From Gigaspora rosea (Eukaryota; Glomeromycota; Glomeromycetes; Diversisporales; Gigasporaceae), in NCBI GenBank assembly GCA_003550325.1, contig QKWP01002056.1:26147-90146 (forward strand): DNA of 64,000 nt, read 5' to 3'. Positions 48,159 through 59,503 of this stretch are shown in pieces. How positions within the stretch are numbered: position 1 is the first letter of the stretch; each line of letters opens with the position of its first letter. The notes beneath the pieces were generated by a model. The model made no database searches, was not told where the DNA came from, and saw nothing but the letters and a program-made list of their open reading frames with translations. The translations under genes were made by a program, and so were the position numbers.

Positions 48159-49616
48159 TCGATTAGTTTGCACAATTTCAGATGTGTCATTTGTTCTTCA
48201 GACAGATAATAATGATAAACTTCATCTGATTGGTTAATTTTTATGATTTAATACTATATATCTAGGGTTGGTGGCACGGTCAATTGGATACTAGTTTTTT
48301 GAGTCCATTCACACAACCATTGAGCTTCATTGGCTCTATTGCCAACCCTGCTCATTGAGTTACCCTTTAGTCAAAAGGTATGCCCCTACTATTTAAACCT
48401 CGCATATAAAATTCTTTAATTTAATCGGTCAATAGTTATAATTTCAAATGACATAAATGAGTTATCTCACCATACTCTAACTCCAATTAACAAAAAGAAC
48501 ATGTTGTTTGGGTTGTTTTGATTTTATATTACACCAGATCTTATAGAGTACATTACAACGCACTAGCGCAAAATAATAAAATTTAAAAATAAAATTATAT
48601 TTTTTAAATATTTATAATAAACAAAAGTTTCTAATAGTTGATTATTCAATAATACACAACAAGGCTTCCTTAAACCAACAACTGCTGAACAGACCTGCAA
48701 CAAAGTTTTTAGTTAGTATAGAAAACAATACACAAAACTTCTCTTATAGCAACTAGGACTAGTAGCTACAAGCTTGATAGGTTTTTGAACTATATGGAAA
48801 ACTGAAATAGAGTTAAAAGAGAACTCCTTTTGGGTTTGTGACTTACTGGTAAAAGTTAACAGAACTATTGAATAAGTAGTTAATAAATACTGGAAGCATA
48901 TATCAAGAACTTGTAAAAGCAATAGTAGAAACAAGCTCTTTGTTTTTATACTATTATAAATTTTACAAACTTTTACACTTCTTCTAAGTTGGTTTTTCAG
49001 CCTCTTATATTGTTTTGCAAAATTTTTACTAAAAAATGGGAATTTTAGCATACTCTCTCAAAGGATCAATATTGTTTATATTTCCAAAATAGAAACAGAA
49101 GTCACAAGAAGTAATAAGAGTTCACAACACTCATGAAGCTACCAGTAAGCTACTTACATGTTTACATGTATAGCAAGAACTAACAGATATCTAATAGATA
49201 GGTTTATAAAAAAATTTTGATTGGTTTATCTTGATCTTTTAGTATAATAGTTTTTATATTTTTGTATTTTAAATGCAATACTAGTCAGAGAAAATGTTAT
49301 ACCTGTTTATATATTAGTGCTAATATATAATAAAAACTTATAATAAAAATATATAAATTTACTATAAACTTTAAGCTCAAGTTTTTTTCAACTTATATAT
49401 TAACTTATTTTTGAATTTTAGAATTAAACATATTGAAAATAGTAGAATAAAAATACTTAAAATGACTTTTTAAAATTTTGCAAAAATTAATGATTTTGCT
49501 AGTAAAATTTTATAAAAAAAAGATTTGCTAATTTTGAAAATACTATTATATACAAAATTTTATGTGAACAAGTTTACTTAATGGCAAAATTTAGATTATC
49601 TTGACAAAAAAGCAAG
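48159..49616. repeat. AT-rich DNA with dispersed repeat, copy 2
   Basis: 49020-49285 matches the repeat that hosts the LINE (27340-27615), here without insertion. Upstream, 48713-49051 is open on the minus strand (112 codons) but hydrophobic/low-complexity and without motifs. A small imperfect inverted repeat with GGGTTGG/CCAACCC ends lies at about 48264-48348. Confidence 0.5.
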
Positions 49617-49979
49617 TTAGCTATATTAAAGTTAAAATTTTTGGTTTGTAATATAAAATCTTTTTTTTTGTCAAGATAATCTGCTTTGGCCTCTAAATAA
49701 ACATGCTTAGCAGGTAATTCTACTTATAATAAATACATTTTCTTAGATCTTTTATTAAGTGAAAAAATGGAGTTAAAGTTAGAAATTTTTTTTTAAAAAA
49801 ATTTTTTCTAACTTTAACCCCACTTTTCACTTAATAAAAGGTCCAAAAGAATGTGTTTCAACCTCATTATAAATAGAATTACCTACTAAACAAGTTTACT
49901 AAAAGGCCCAAAGCAGGTTATCTTGACAAAAAAAGAGTTTATATTACAAACCAACCATTTTAACTTTAGCATATAGCTA
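49617..49979. repeat. 363-bp long inverted repeat
   Basis: Arms of about 180 bp meet near 49796 (TTAGAAATTTTT / AAAAATTTTTTCTAA). Paired blocks include TTTGTCAAGATAAnCTGCTT, AGGTAATTCTA, TTTTATTAAGTGAAAA and GTTAAAGTTAGAA. It is followed directly by GGAAGTGCCATTTATTAGAT, which resembles the MITE termini at 11447. Probably a foldback transposon. Non-coding. Confidence 0.82.
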
Positions 49980-51549
49980 AGGGAAGTGCCATTTATTAGA
50001 TGATTTTTTGCTACTAAGAGGCTACCCCCTGCTCCACCTGATCATAATACTGCAATTTAATTGGCTAAAATACATATCAGCAGATCGGCATATTGAGCCT
50101 TTTTCAATAAACTATTATACAAAAATTTGCTTCTAAGTGATGTTAAAAAACTAACAAATAAAGCACTTGTTACAAGTAACAAAAGGGCTTCTTTAATATC
50201 TAGAAACTATCTACACAAGTAAAAAAAACCAAAAAAAAACTCAATAAAAGAGCTATGCTAAGCTGTAGAAAGAAGTACTTTTACTGTTTGTTGAAATACT
50301 TAAGTATTTTAGGATGGGTTGGGCATTGTTAGATAGGTTGGTAACTATCAAGAGTAAATTAGGAAGCTAATTTTCAAAAAACTGGTCTACTTTTGGTTTA
50401 TAATTAAATACATGAATTTTATAATGTTCTATGTACTTTATTATAAATGCAAAGCTAGTTAAAAAGGCCATTTTTGTGAAAATTTGCTTTATAATAAATT
50501 TTTATACAAAATTTTTTTGATAATCCTCGATCATGATTGGTCGATTTACCCAATTATGCCAATTTGCTAATATGATTAAAATTTTAAAAAATTTTAAAAT
50601 TTAATATTAACTAGAGTTGCACATGTGGGCGGCTGCACTGCCCGATTTAAGTAGTAATATATGTAGATGTTAAGATAATCTTTATTTGTTTTTACATACA
50701 TACTCAGGGTTGTAATTATGATGTTGATACAATGTTTATTTTTTTAATACGTATAGAGTATATTGATATATAAATTTGAATTTTATTAATTTTATTTTTA
50801 TGAAGTAATTGTCTTTACTTTATTATATATGAAATAATAAAAATTGATATTATAATTATGCGCATTATTTATATATTGTATTGATTTTTTCTTCTTTTTT
50901 TATTATTATTATTATTATTATAATTTTAAATAAAAAATAGTAGTATTTAATATGTTAAGTATTGTATGCGTAATTATTACATGATTGTTCAATTATAGTA
51001 ATCAGCTAATAATAAAATTACGTTATAATTGTGCTTATTATTTATATTCATATGGACTTTTTTTTCTTTCTTTTATTATTATTATTTTAATTTTTAATAA
51101 AAAAATAGTGGTAAGATGATATGTCGATTTTGCTATGTTATGTTATTCATGCAAGTATTGTATATGTAATTTTTACATGATTGTTTTATTATAGTGATCA
51201 GCTAATGATAAAAATCGCATATTATAATTATGCGCATTATTTTTTGCATAATATTTTTATATACAGTACAGTTTTTTATTTTTAAAAAATATAGATGATA
51301 CGACAATAGATACAATAGAATCGTTCTTAATTAGAAAAATAAATAAAAAGAGAGTAATATTATAATAAGAAATAAATATAATAATAAAAAGAATAAATAT
51401 ATATAGATAATCGAAATTTAATATCCTTTTTTGTTATTTTTTTCAAATAATTAAAAATAAATAATTAGATGAATTAATTTAGTACAAATTTTAATATTGG
51501 TAAATAATTAAATAAAAAAATAATAAATGCGAATATTGAGAATTTATAC
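49980..51549. repeat. AT-rich DNA with a 196-bp tandem duplication
   Basis: A unit beginning ATTGTATGCGTAATTATTAC at 50961 recurs diverged at 51157 (ATTGTATATGTAATTTTTAC), with shared ACATGATTGTTnnATTATAG and ATCAGCTAATnATAAAA. A third partial copy may start near 50800. No gene. Confidence 0.55.
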
Positions 51550-52501
51550 TTATCTATTTTTTTCAGTGTTATTAGCTGAGGAAGTTGTTTGTTCAGATGT
51601 ATTTGAATTTTGATTTAAAAATTTATTTGATAAATCAGTAACTTTAGGACAGATAGAATGGAGATTAGGTTTAGAATGGTTTTGTAGTAGGAGTAATTTT
51701 TTTATGACGAATACTTCCTTTAACTTTAGATGTGATGGTTTGAACAATATTGATTGTTTTGTTTTCGTCATCTTTATCTTTAGTTTCCCAAGTAAGATGA
51801 ATCGAATCTCTAGCAGATAAAATTGAATTTTGATATTTAGGGAAAGAAATGCTTCGAATATGAACTATGTTAGCATTATCAGTTATCATAAGCTCTCCGT
51901 TAATATAAATTACTGAATGTTTTTTTATAGAGGTAATTACATTCATCAAATGTTGAGCATATATAGAAAAATAACACATCATCTCAATATTAACATAATC
52001 TTGATCAATAAAATTTTTAGATGAAACCTTTATAGTTACATTTTCTTTTTCAATTATTGGTTCTTCTTGAGTCACTGCTGTTATATTGAGTAATATCAGA
52101 AAAGCAGGTATGTTATTGAATCAATGTCATTGAAATGAACAATATCATTTAAGACAATCTATATAATACAATTTAGTATAAGCGTTTATGATTATATTAT
52201 TTATTTTTAAGAGAAAAAAGCATTTTTCATAACTTACTTTTAATATTGGATATTTTTTGTTATTATTATCTATATTTTCAATGATACGAAAATTTCCTGT
52301 TACAAGCACTACATCACTATTCTCAAATTCAGATAAACTTAATTCTTGAATAGTATTAGTCAGGTAAAATCTGATTAAGATAACATTGAGAGGAGAAATT
52401 AAACTTCGAGATCTTACAATACCAGAAGCTTCAACGATTGTAAGATCTAATGATTTACGATAATTTGTTATATAACATAAGACGGTAACCGAGGCTGGCA
52501 A
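51550..52501 (-). pseudogene. Broken gene for a conserved hypothetical protein
   Basis: The frame beginning LPASVTVLCYITNYRKSLDL lacks an ATG; its first codon is TTG (52501), perhaps a mutated start. It runs through a strand-rich segment (ISPLNVILIRFYLTN, SDVVLVTGNFRIIENID) to a GTAAGT donor (52237-52232). A 79-base intron would end at AG (52159), after which IVLNDIVHFNDIDSI reads on. The frame then shifts near 52118 to IPAFLILLNITAVTQEEPII and continues to 51671 (NFIDQDYVN, CYFSIYAQHL, SIKKHSVIYINGELMI). A further shift gives the Ser/Asn-rich tail ending at 51550. It resembles a family I associate with Glomeromycotina genomes, without a known function. Loss of start plus two shifts suggests a pseudogene; sequencing error is possible. 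Confidence 0.6.
52159..52237 (-). other. Probable 79-base intron
   Basis: Minus-strand GTAAGT donor after a complete Lys codon and AG acceptor (ATATAG). The flanking reading frames join in phase 0. The length is typical for fungal introns. Confidence 0.55.
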
Positions 52502-53429
52502 TTTTTTTTTTTAAAAAAAAATTGGGTGTATAGAAAACTTTAACATTAAATTAAACAGTATAAGTCTTTAAATATTTTTTATTTAAATTTATTAATTTTT
52601 TTTTTAAATAAAAAAATCATGAAATAACGAGCATATTAAAAATGTATTAGCAGTTTTTATTATATAGTAATAAATTATATACTAGAATATATAATTAGTA
52701 AGTTATATATTGGGAAATATATAAACAAGTATTAATTTTGATAAGTAAATCTGCAATATTTTTTACAAAATCTCGTTACAAAGTCTTGGGTCAAGTAATT
52801 TTTCATAAATCAGAGGTTTTCATCATGTTAATTTCTTAGAATAACGATCAATTTCTTAAACAGGTTAAGTCACACCATTATTCTATACATTTGAGTTAGT
52901 TATCAAATTCTTTTGCTATGTTCTTTCATTATGAACTTTGGTAATCAGTGATTATCAATTCATCTGTCCTGTAAAATTTCCGGCGAAAAAAAAAAAGTTG
53001 GTAAAACTTAGAATTGGGTTAATTATTCTTAGTGAAACATGAAACAAATAGCTGTTTGAAGGTTTTTTAACAATAGCTTACTATTGTGTTGGTATTGTCA
53101 AAAATTATCATATAAAATATCAATAGCAAATTCAATTGCAATTGCTCTTGCTCTTGCTCTTGAACTTGTCTTATAAAAATGACGGATGAAAATTCCCTTT
53201 CTCGAAAATAAAATTACCTCTCTCGGAATTACAAGGAAATTCTAAGTATAAATCCAAATTAAATCTAATCCACATATAGTAGAAAGTTGTTACAATCTAA
53301 CCATACACGATAGAAAGTTGTTACAATCTAATTCATACATGGCAAAATACTGTTACAATCTATTTGCAAACATCCATATTGCATGATCATATATAGCAAA
53401 ATGAAACAAGTAAATTATAATATCGTTAA
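52502..53429. other. AT-rich intergenic DNA with 31-bp repeat
   Basis: AGAAAGTTGTTACAATCTAA recurs at 53281 and 53312, and weaker at 53344 (period 31-32 bp). No gene. Confidence 0.5.
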
Positions 53430-54055
53430 ATAATTTTTGAACCAGTAATCTGTTTTGGATAATTTTATTACCAAAATGTTCATGTTAGTGAGACAATTCC
53501 AATGAGCCTAAAATTATTATATTAAAAATTACTGTATTATTAAAGATTTTATAAACTTTAATATTGGATAACTTTTGAGCCAGTAATCTGTTTTAGATTA
53601 TTTTACTACCAAAATGCTCATTTTAAGAAGACAATTCTAATGAACCTAAAATTGTTAAATTCTGATTATAGGGTTCCAAGGTCATTATAGATTTATGTTA
53701 TTTTTAATTGATCTAATATATTTTATATTAAAATAACACAAATCTATAACAATATTGGGATCCTGTGATCAGAATTTAACGATTTTAGATTCATTAGAAT
53801 CATCTTATTGAGATGATCATTTTGGTAGTAAAATCATCCAAAATGGATCACTGTTTCAAAATTATTCAATATTAAAGTTTATAAGAACTTTAATAATAAT
53901 TTTTAATATACTAGATACAAAAATTATATAATTAAAGCAATACAAATCTATAATGATCTCAGGATCCTGTGATTGGAGTTTGATAATTTTAGGCTTGTTG
54001 AATTGTCTTACTGAGACGAACATTTTGGTAGTAAAATCATCCAAAACGGATTAAT
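53430..54055. repeat. Foldback modules related to the 13.9-15.0 kb element
   Basis: Four modules carry GTTTTGGATnATTTTACTACC, AAAATGTTCnTnTnAGTGAGACAATTC and AATTCTGATnAnAGGnTCC-type blocks. The first two are plus-like and the last two inverted, around a centre near 53715. The sequence is about as diverged from the 13.9 kb element as the modules are from each other. Clear termini are not visible. An apparent 60-codon frame here is a by-product. Confidence 0.7.
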
Positions 54056-54169
54056 ATCTATTCCCAAACCCTACCCTAACCCTATAAGACAAAAACGAAA
54101 AAAAAAACACCCAGAAAAAACTTTTAAAATTTCGTATCAAAATAGGTCAAAATTTCAGTATCAACTATA

Positions 54170-54274
54170 GATGCCTGGCGAAACTAATTTTGCCTTGACG
54201 AAATGACGAAACCATAAGTTTCGTCAAGTTTCGTCAATGACGAAACGTCAGGTTTCGTCATTTCGTCAGGCATC
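54170..54274. repeat. 105-bp hairpin of TTTCGTCA/TGACGAAA units
   Basis: Outer arms GATGCCTGGCGAAA and TTTCGTCAGGCATC pair with one mismatch. Inside, TGACGAAA and TTTCGTCA alternate several times, allowing many alternative foldings. Non-coding. Confidence 0.75.
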
Positions 54275-54504
54275 ACTAGTATCAACCGTTTTCAGCATCA
54301 GCTGCGACAGTAAATATTCATGGACTTGAATAATTTACCTTAACAAATTATATTAACGATGTTCTTCATGCTTACAGGCTTATGCGCCAAATTACCTCGA
54401 ATAAAAAGTTAAATGGTAAGTCAGTATTCTTTGATTTATTATATATGGACCCGACGTGAATTAGCCAATAATATGAACTGATATTCACAGGCCTAATCAT
54501 AAAA

Positions 54505-56360
54505 CATGAACCATTTGGTCAAATCGAACGATTTTTGGTATCATTCGATTCGTCTCAACAAGGCGAATCGAATGGTACTAAAATCGTTCGATAATAATTA
54601 TACAATAGGACCATGAGACAATAGCATCAAATGTTACAAGAGCTAAAGGGGTATTATGGCGCACCTGCAATATCTCGAGGTTCAGTGATCAGAATCGAAT
54701 GATTTTACTACCATTCGACTCATTCCATCGATGCGATCCGAATTTATTCGTTTATGATCACTGAATCTCGAGTTATTGCAGGCGCACCATAATGCTACTT
54801 TTTACTTTATGGTATATTCTTTTTATAGTTTTACTTAGAGAATGAATACTAACAAAATTAAAATAAAGTATTTCATTTTATTTTTTTTTATTTTGTAAAA
54901 TTATTTTTTCTTTTTAGTACAGTATAATGCTTTTTTCTTTCTTTTTTTTTTAAAAAAAAAAATGGGGTTTAACTCGAAATGAAACCATTTCTATATTTTT
55001 CCAGCGATTGTTTATAATTTCCCGTACATACTTTTAACATGATAAAGTTTGTACTCCTAGTCAAATATGCGTATTTAGAGAGAGTTATTAAGGTTATTAA
55101 GACCGGAAACTTCAAGATCACAAATGGTAGAATCTATATAAATAAAAACAAAATTTTATATTATATGTTTTTAAATACTTTAAGCATACATCTCCGTAAT
55201 TGGTCGTAAGATTTCGTTTTATTGATAAATTTACCTGTATATACGATATCCAAAGGTTTACATGAAATTATTGATGATTCAGGATCAGCTTCATTAAATT
55301 CTTAGATATTGTTTTCTTCGTTCGCAATTATTAGTTGCATTAAATTCATAATATTCATCTGGCTGACGTTATTGTCGTACCATTCAGAAAATTTATGAAA
55401 AAGAATTTCGGCAGATGGTCGTTGTTATAAATCTGAATGCATGCATAATTTTGCTAATTCAACGTATCAATTAGCAGTTTTGGGGGCTTTAAAGGAAATT
55501 TAGGTCTCAATCCCTTGTAAATTTCTAATGCAAGGGTAACGTCGATTGAATGTTCATTAAATGGAGAAATCCCAGTAGCCAATTCAACCATAATAATACT
55601 AAAACTATATATGTCAGCCGCTTGTGTATTTTTTTCAAATAAAACTTCAGGTGCAATATACGGCACAATTGCACAATTTCGTATGTTCCACTCCAAAATG
55701 GAATCTCCGTTCTTTCGAGATAACCCCAAATCTGCGATATATGATTTTAGAGAACCGCTCCATGACTCTTCTTTATTCAGTAGAATGTTACCGCAATGAA
55801 GATCACGAATGCTTTGTTGATTTTAGCTAAATCTTTCGATACCGATATATCAATTAGTATTGATTACTTATCTTCCAATATGAGTTCATAAAAATTTAAT
55901 GTTAGATAATTACGAAGGTTTCCTTCGTTCGTGTATTGAAAAACACCATCATATATTCTTTTTTGTATTTTGGGTTGATCCATATACGCTACCACTTAAT
56001 CTACAACTCGTGTGATTTTTGAACTAAAACAGAATTACATTCATTATATGCTGCAGGCGAATATTTAAATTGTCTTAAACTTACATCATTTATAAATTTT
56101 TTAGGTTTATGTAAAGTTTTGAACGCAGCTTTAGTGAACTGTTTGTCTGGACATAAATATTTATTTTGTTGCCAATTGGCTAAAAATACTGTACCGAATC
56201 CTTCTACCGATCTCTTTTATGATATTTTGGTTTATCAAAGGAGTCCATTTAATTGCTTTCTCATGTTCAGTTGCAATGAGTTAAAATTCTTTAATACAAT
56301 CATCAATGTCTTTATTCTCATTTGTCCACTCCTTAGTTATTCTATAAGGATCAAATGACT
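54505..56360. repeat. Duplicated kinase-bearing block, copy 2
   Basis: Same content and order as 45922-48158 (see there). It has extra inverted sequence at 54521-54590 (CGAACGATTTTxGTA...ATTCGATTCG and its complement) and at about 54655-54790, where the GCGCACCTGCAATATCTCGA block recurs inverted. Confidence 0.8.
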
Positions 56361-56370
56361 GACACCATAT
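55330..56370 (-). pseudogene. TKL-type protein kinase domain, copy 2 (nearly complete, broken)
   Basis: On the minus strand the kinase reads in order. The glycine-rich loop EGFGTVFLANW is at about 56187-56204, then the Lys-containing LCPDKQFTKAAFKTLHK and the hinge EYMMVFQYTNEGNLRNYL. The catalytic loop IRDLHCGNILLN is at 55787-55810; it has IRD where HRD is usual. ADLGLSRK follows, with DLG in place of DFG (about 55721-55735), then the APE motif PYIAPEVL, ADIYSFSIIMVELATG and KLCMHSDL-stop-QRPSAEILFHKFSEW. The section from catalytic loop to LLIDTLN (55454) is one open frame. A shift near 55455, a TAA near 55430 and breaks between hinge and catalytic loop disable it. N-terminal modules precede it. 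Confidence 0.85.
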
Positions 56371-56469
56371 CTTGAAGTGTTAAGTCGATTACATTTTGCA
56401 CAATTTCTTTTAGATTAATTATAGTTATTGTATGGGTTATAGAAAATAATAATTTATATTCATTAGTAG

Positions 56470-59410
56470 CTGTATTTTGGGGTAATCCGAATACTTCAAG
56501 TTTTCTGTCACCTGATCGCAAATAATTATTAAACTTGTAATAACAAGTGCATGCAAATAAAGCTTACTTCATTAAAGAATATTGTGAACCGGAAAAAAGA
56601 AGTTTATATCTTGGCGTACGTGATTGATAATTTGGGTATTTCCGTTTACCATCTAACCAGGTTGCTAAATCAAATTTACTATCATTAATCCTTTGAATAT
56701 TAGCTAGTCGATTAAAAAGAATCCATTCGATCACTTTCTCATATACTGTGGACCTAAACTGAAATTCTTTAACAAAATTGTCAATCATTTTATTTCCACT
56801 TGTCCACCCTTGAATTGTTCTATAAGGTCACATAACTGGCACCAGGCCTTTGATATATTATGTTGGTGACAATATCTGATATTCACATCTTCCATATTGA
56901 TATAGATTTATACTGCCATCAATCTCGTCATTTATACCTCTCATCCCTTGAATTATTTTATAAGGATCGCATAACTGGCACCAGCCTTCTGAGGTATTAA
57001 ATTGGTTATAATATGCGCATATACTCGCTCTCACTTTCTCGATGTCATTAAATACCAACATATATTCATTAGTTATTGTGATTTATGTTAATCCATATAT
57101 CTCAAATTTGTTATCATCTGATTTCAAATGGTTCTTAAACTAATAATAATAATAAATACATGTAAGTATTCGATTTAAGAAAGTATGTATATTACTGTAA
57201 ATTAATTTACTTCTTTGAAAAAATCCAAAGAATCCTAAAAGTCATGGAAAATTTGAAGTTTAACTACATATATCGGCGTACGTGACTTCTTATAATCATA
57301 TTGGTCGTCGAAAATTGACGGTATGTCATATAACAAAGTTGTTGGTATACTATATAATCGGTTTGCTGGTCGTTTACCATCTAACCAGGTTGTCAAACAT
57401 ACCGAACTAGATTAATTGCACTAATATCTAGAATCTTATCTAATCTATTAAAAGGAATCAATTCCATCACATTATCGTATTCTGTGGATTCAAATTGAAT
57501 TTCTTTAATGAAATTGTCAATATCTTTCCACTTGACACCTTGAATTGTTATACGAGGGTCGCATGATTGGCACCAGGCTTTTGATGTATTACATTGACTA
57601 CAATATACACATTTTCCATTCTTATAATCTCTTACACGATAATTAAATACCACTATGTATTCATTAGTTGTGTCAATGCATATATCTCAAATTTACTATC
57701 GCTTAAATTTATAATAAATTCATATAAATAAACCTTAATTCGACAAAATTATGTATGATAAATAACTAATTATTTTACCTTGTGTAAAAAATTTAAAGAA
57801 TTCTGCAAGCAAGAAAAAATTTTAAGTTTAACCGCAAATTTTGGTGAACGTGACTTTTTATATTTTTTATCTTCCTTTAAAATTATTCGTTTGCCATATA
57901 GCCAGTTTGGTCTTCACTAATGTTTAAGTCAGCTAATCTATTAAAAGGAATCCATTCTGTAGCTCTAAGTTGAAGTTCTTTGATGTAATTATCGATGTTT
58001 TAATCAGCTAATCTATTGAAAGGAATCCATTCAATTACTTTTTCATATTCTTAGCTCTAAATTGAAGTTCTTTGATGTAATTATCGATGCTTTGATTTCA
58101 ACTTGTCCATTCTAAAATTTTCTATAAGGGTCGCATGATTAGCGCCAGGATTCTGATGTATTATATTGGTCACAATATCCATATTTAAAACTTCTTTAAT
58201 ATAAATACCAGCATATATTCATTAGTTGCTGTATTTTGGGTTATACCATATATTTCAAGCTTGCTATCATGTGAATGTAATAATCAATGCTTGTAAATAA
58301 GCATTTATTCGAGCAAATTATGGATATAAATAATTTATTAACTTCATTTTGAAAATTCAGTGAGCCGGAAAATTTTCAAGTTTAACCGTGCATCTTGGTG
58401 TACGTGATTGTTTCGATCGTCCGAGATTAACCGTTTATCATCTAATCAGGTTGACAAACATAACGAACTAGAATTAATTTCACTAATATCTATAACTTAT
58501 CCAATCTATTAAAAGGAATCCATTCAGTCACTTTTCGTATTCTGTTGTCTCGATTTGAAATTCTTTGATAAAATTATCAATGCCTTCATTCCAACCTGTC
58601 CACAATAGAACTGTTCTATGAGGTCTGACACCAGGCTTTTGATGTATTATAAAAATTACAATATTCACATTTTCCATAGCTTTCATTTCTCATGCTAAGA
58701 TTAAATACTAATATATATTTATTGGTTATTGTATTCCATAGACTTTATATTTGTTGTAATTTTAACAGATGAATGAGTTTTAAACTTGCGTTTTTAAATA
58801 TTCAAATAAGTTAAAATTTAAATAAAATAAATAATTAGCTGGTGTATTACTTACTTCTTTTAAAGAATCTAATAAGTTATATGAGTTTTATATGAATCAA
58901 GTCATTCGTTTATCATCTAACCATGTTGCTGAATCAAAGTCATTAATTTTTGAACGTTATCTAATCTATCAAAAGGAATCCATTCAATAACTTTTTCATA
59001 TTTGTTATTATTTAAGTGCTTGCAATAGAAATAAATATGTTGTAATTTAAATAAAATAAATATATTATAATCACATAAATAAGTAAAATTATATATTAGC
59101 TTGGTGTGCATTACTTACTTTTCTTAAAGAATCTAATGGATTTTAAAGTTTTGAGCTCAACCCAATATGATTCTATACGGAATTTTATTTGCATATGAGG
59201 CCATTCGTTTACCATCTAACCAGGTTGCTGAAAACTCTGAATCACTAATATTCATAAAGGTATTAATTTCTTGAACTTCAGCTAATCTAGTAAAAGGGAT
59301 CCATTCAATAAATTCCTCATATTTTGTGGGTTTAAGTTGAAATTGTCTAATAAAATCGTCAATGTATTTATTGTCACACATCCATTCTCGAATTGTTTCT
59401 CTAAAGTTGC
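56470..59410 (-). pseudogene. Tandem array of kinase N-lobe / Cys-rich modules
   Basis: At least five degenerate units lie head to tail on the minus strand, near 59150-59400, 58900-59000, 58430-58740, 57840-58220, 57230-57660 and 56560-57060. A typical unit reads NTSKAWCQSCDPRITIQG, then a helix (IDNFIKEIQFESTEYDNVME), then the kinase N-lobe start WIPFNRLDKI and TWLDGKR, and ends FKNHL..FEIYGLTQNT.TNEYMLVFN before the next CxxC. Splice-like GTAA donors follow the F-K-E segments. The CxxC...CxxC pairs suggest a zinc-binding linker. Stops and shifts occur in each unit; one unit is internally duplicated (57937-58090). I infer a decayed gene that fed into the kinase domain at 55330-56370. Confidence 0.7.
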
Positions 59411-59503
59411 ATGATTAACATTAATCTAGAGAAGTTTGGCATTACAATCTTGTGGGGCTATAGTATTGCACAGTGTGGTCGGATTTTGTGTTGCCGGGAA
59501 TTA
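59411..59503. other. Short junction between kinase array and ORF cluster
   Basis: About 90 bases with a slightly higher GC (CACAGTGTGGTCGG). No repeat or target duplication could be identified. Confidence 0.4.

Noticed and set aside
48713-49051. 112-codon minus-strand frame
   Set aside because: Lies in a dispersed repeat; low-complexity Leu/Ser/Lys composition without motifs.
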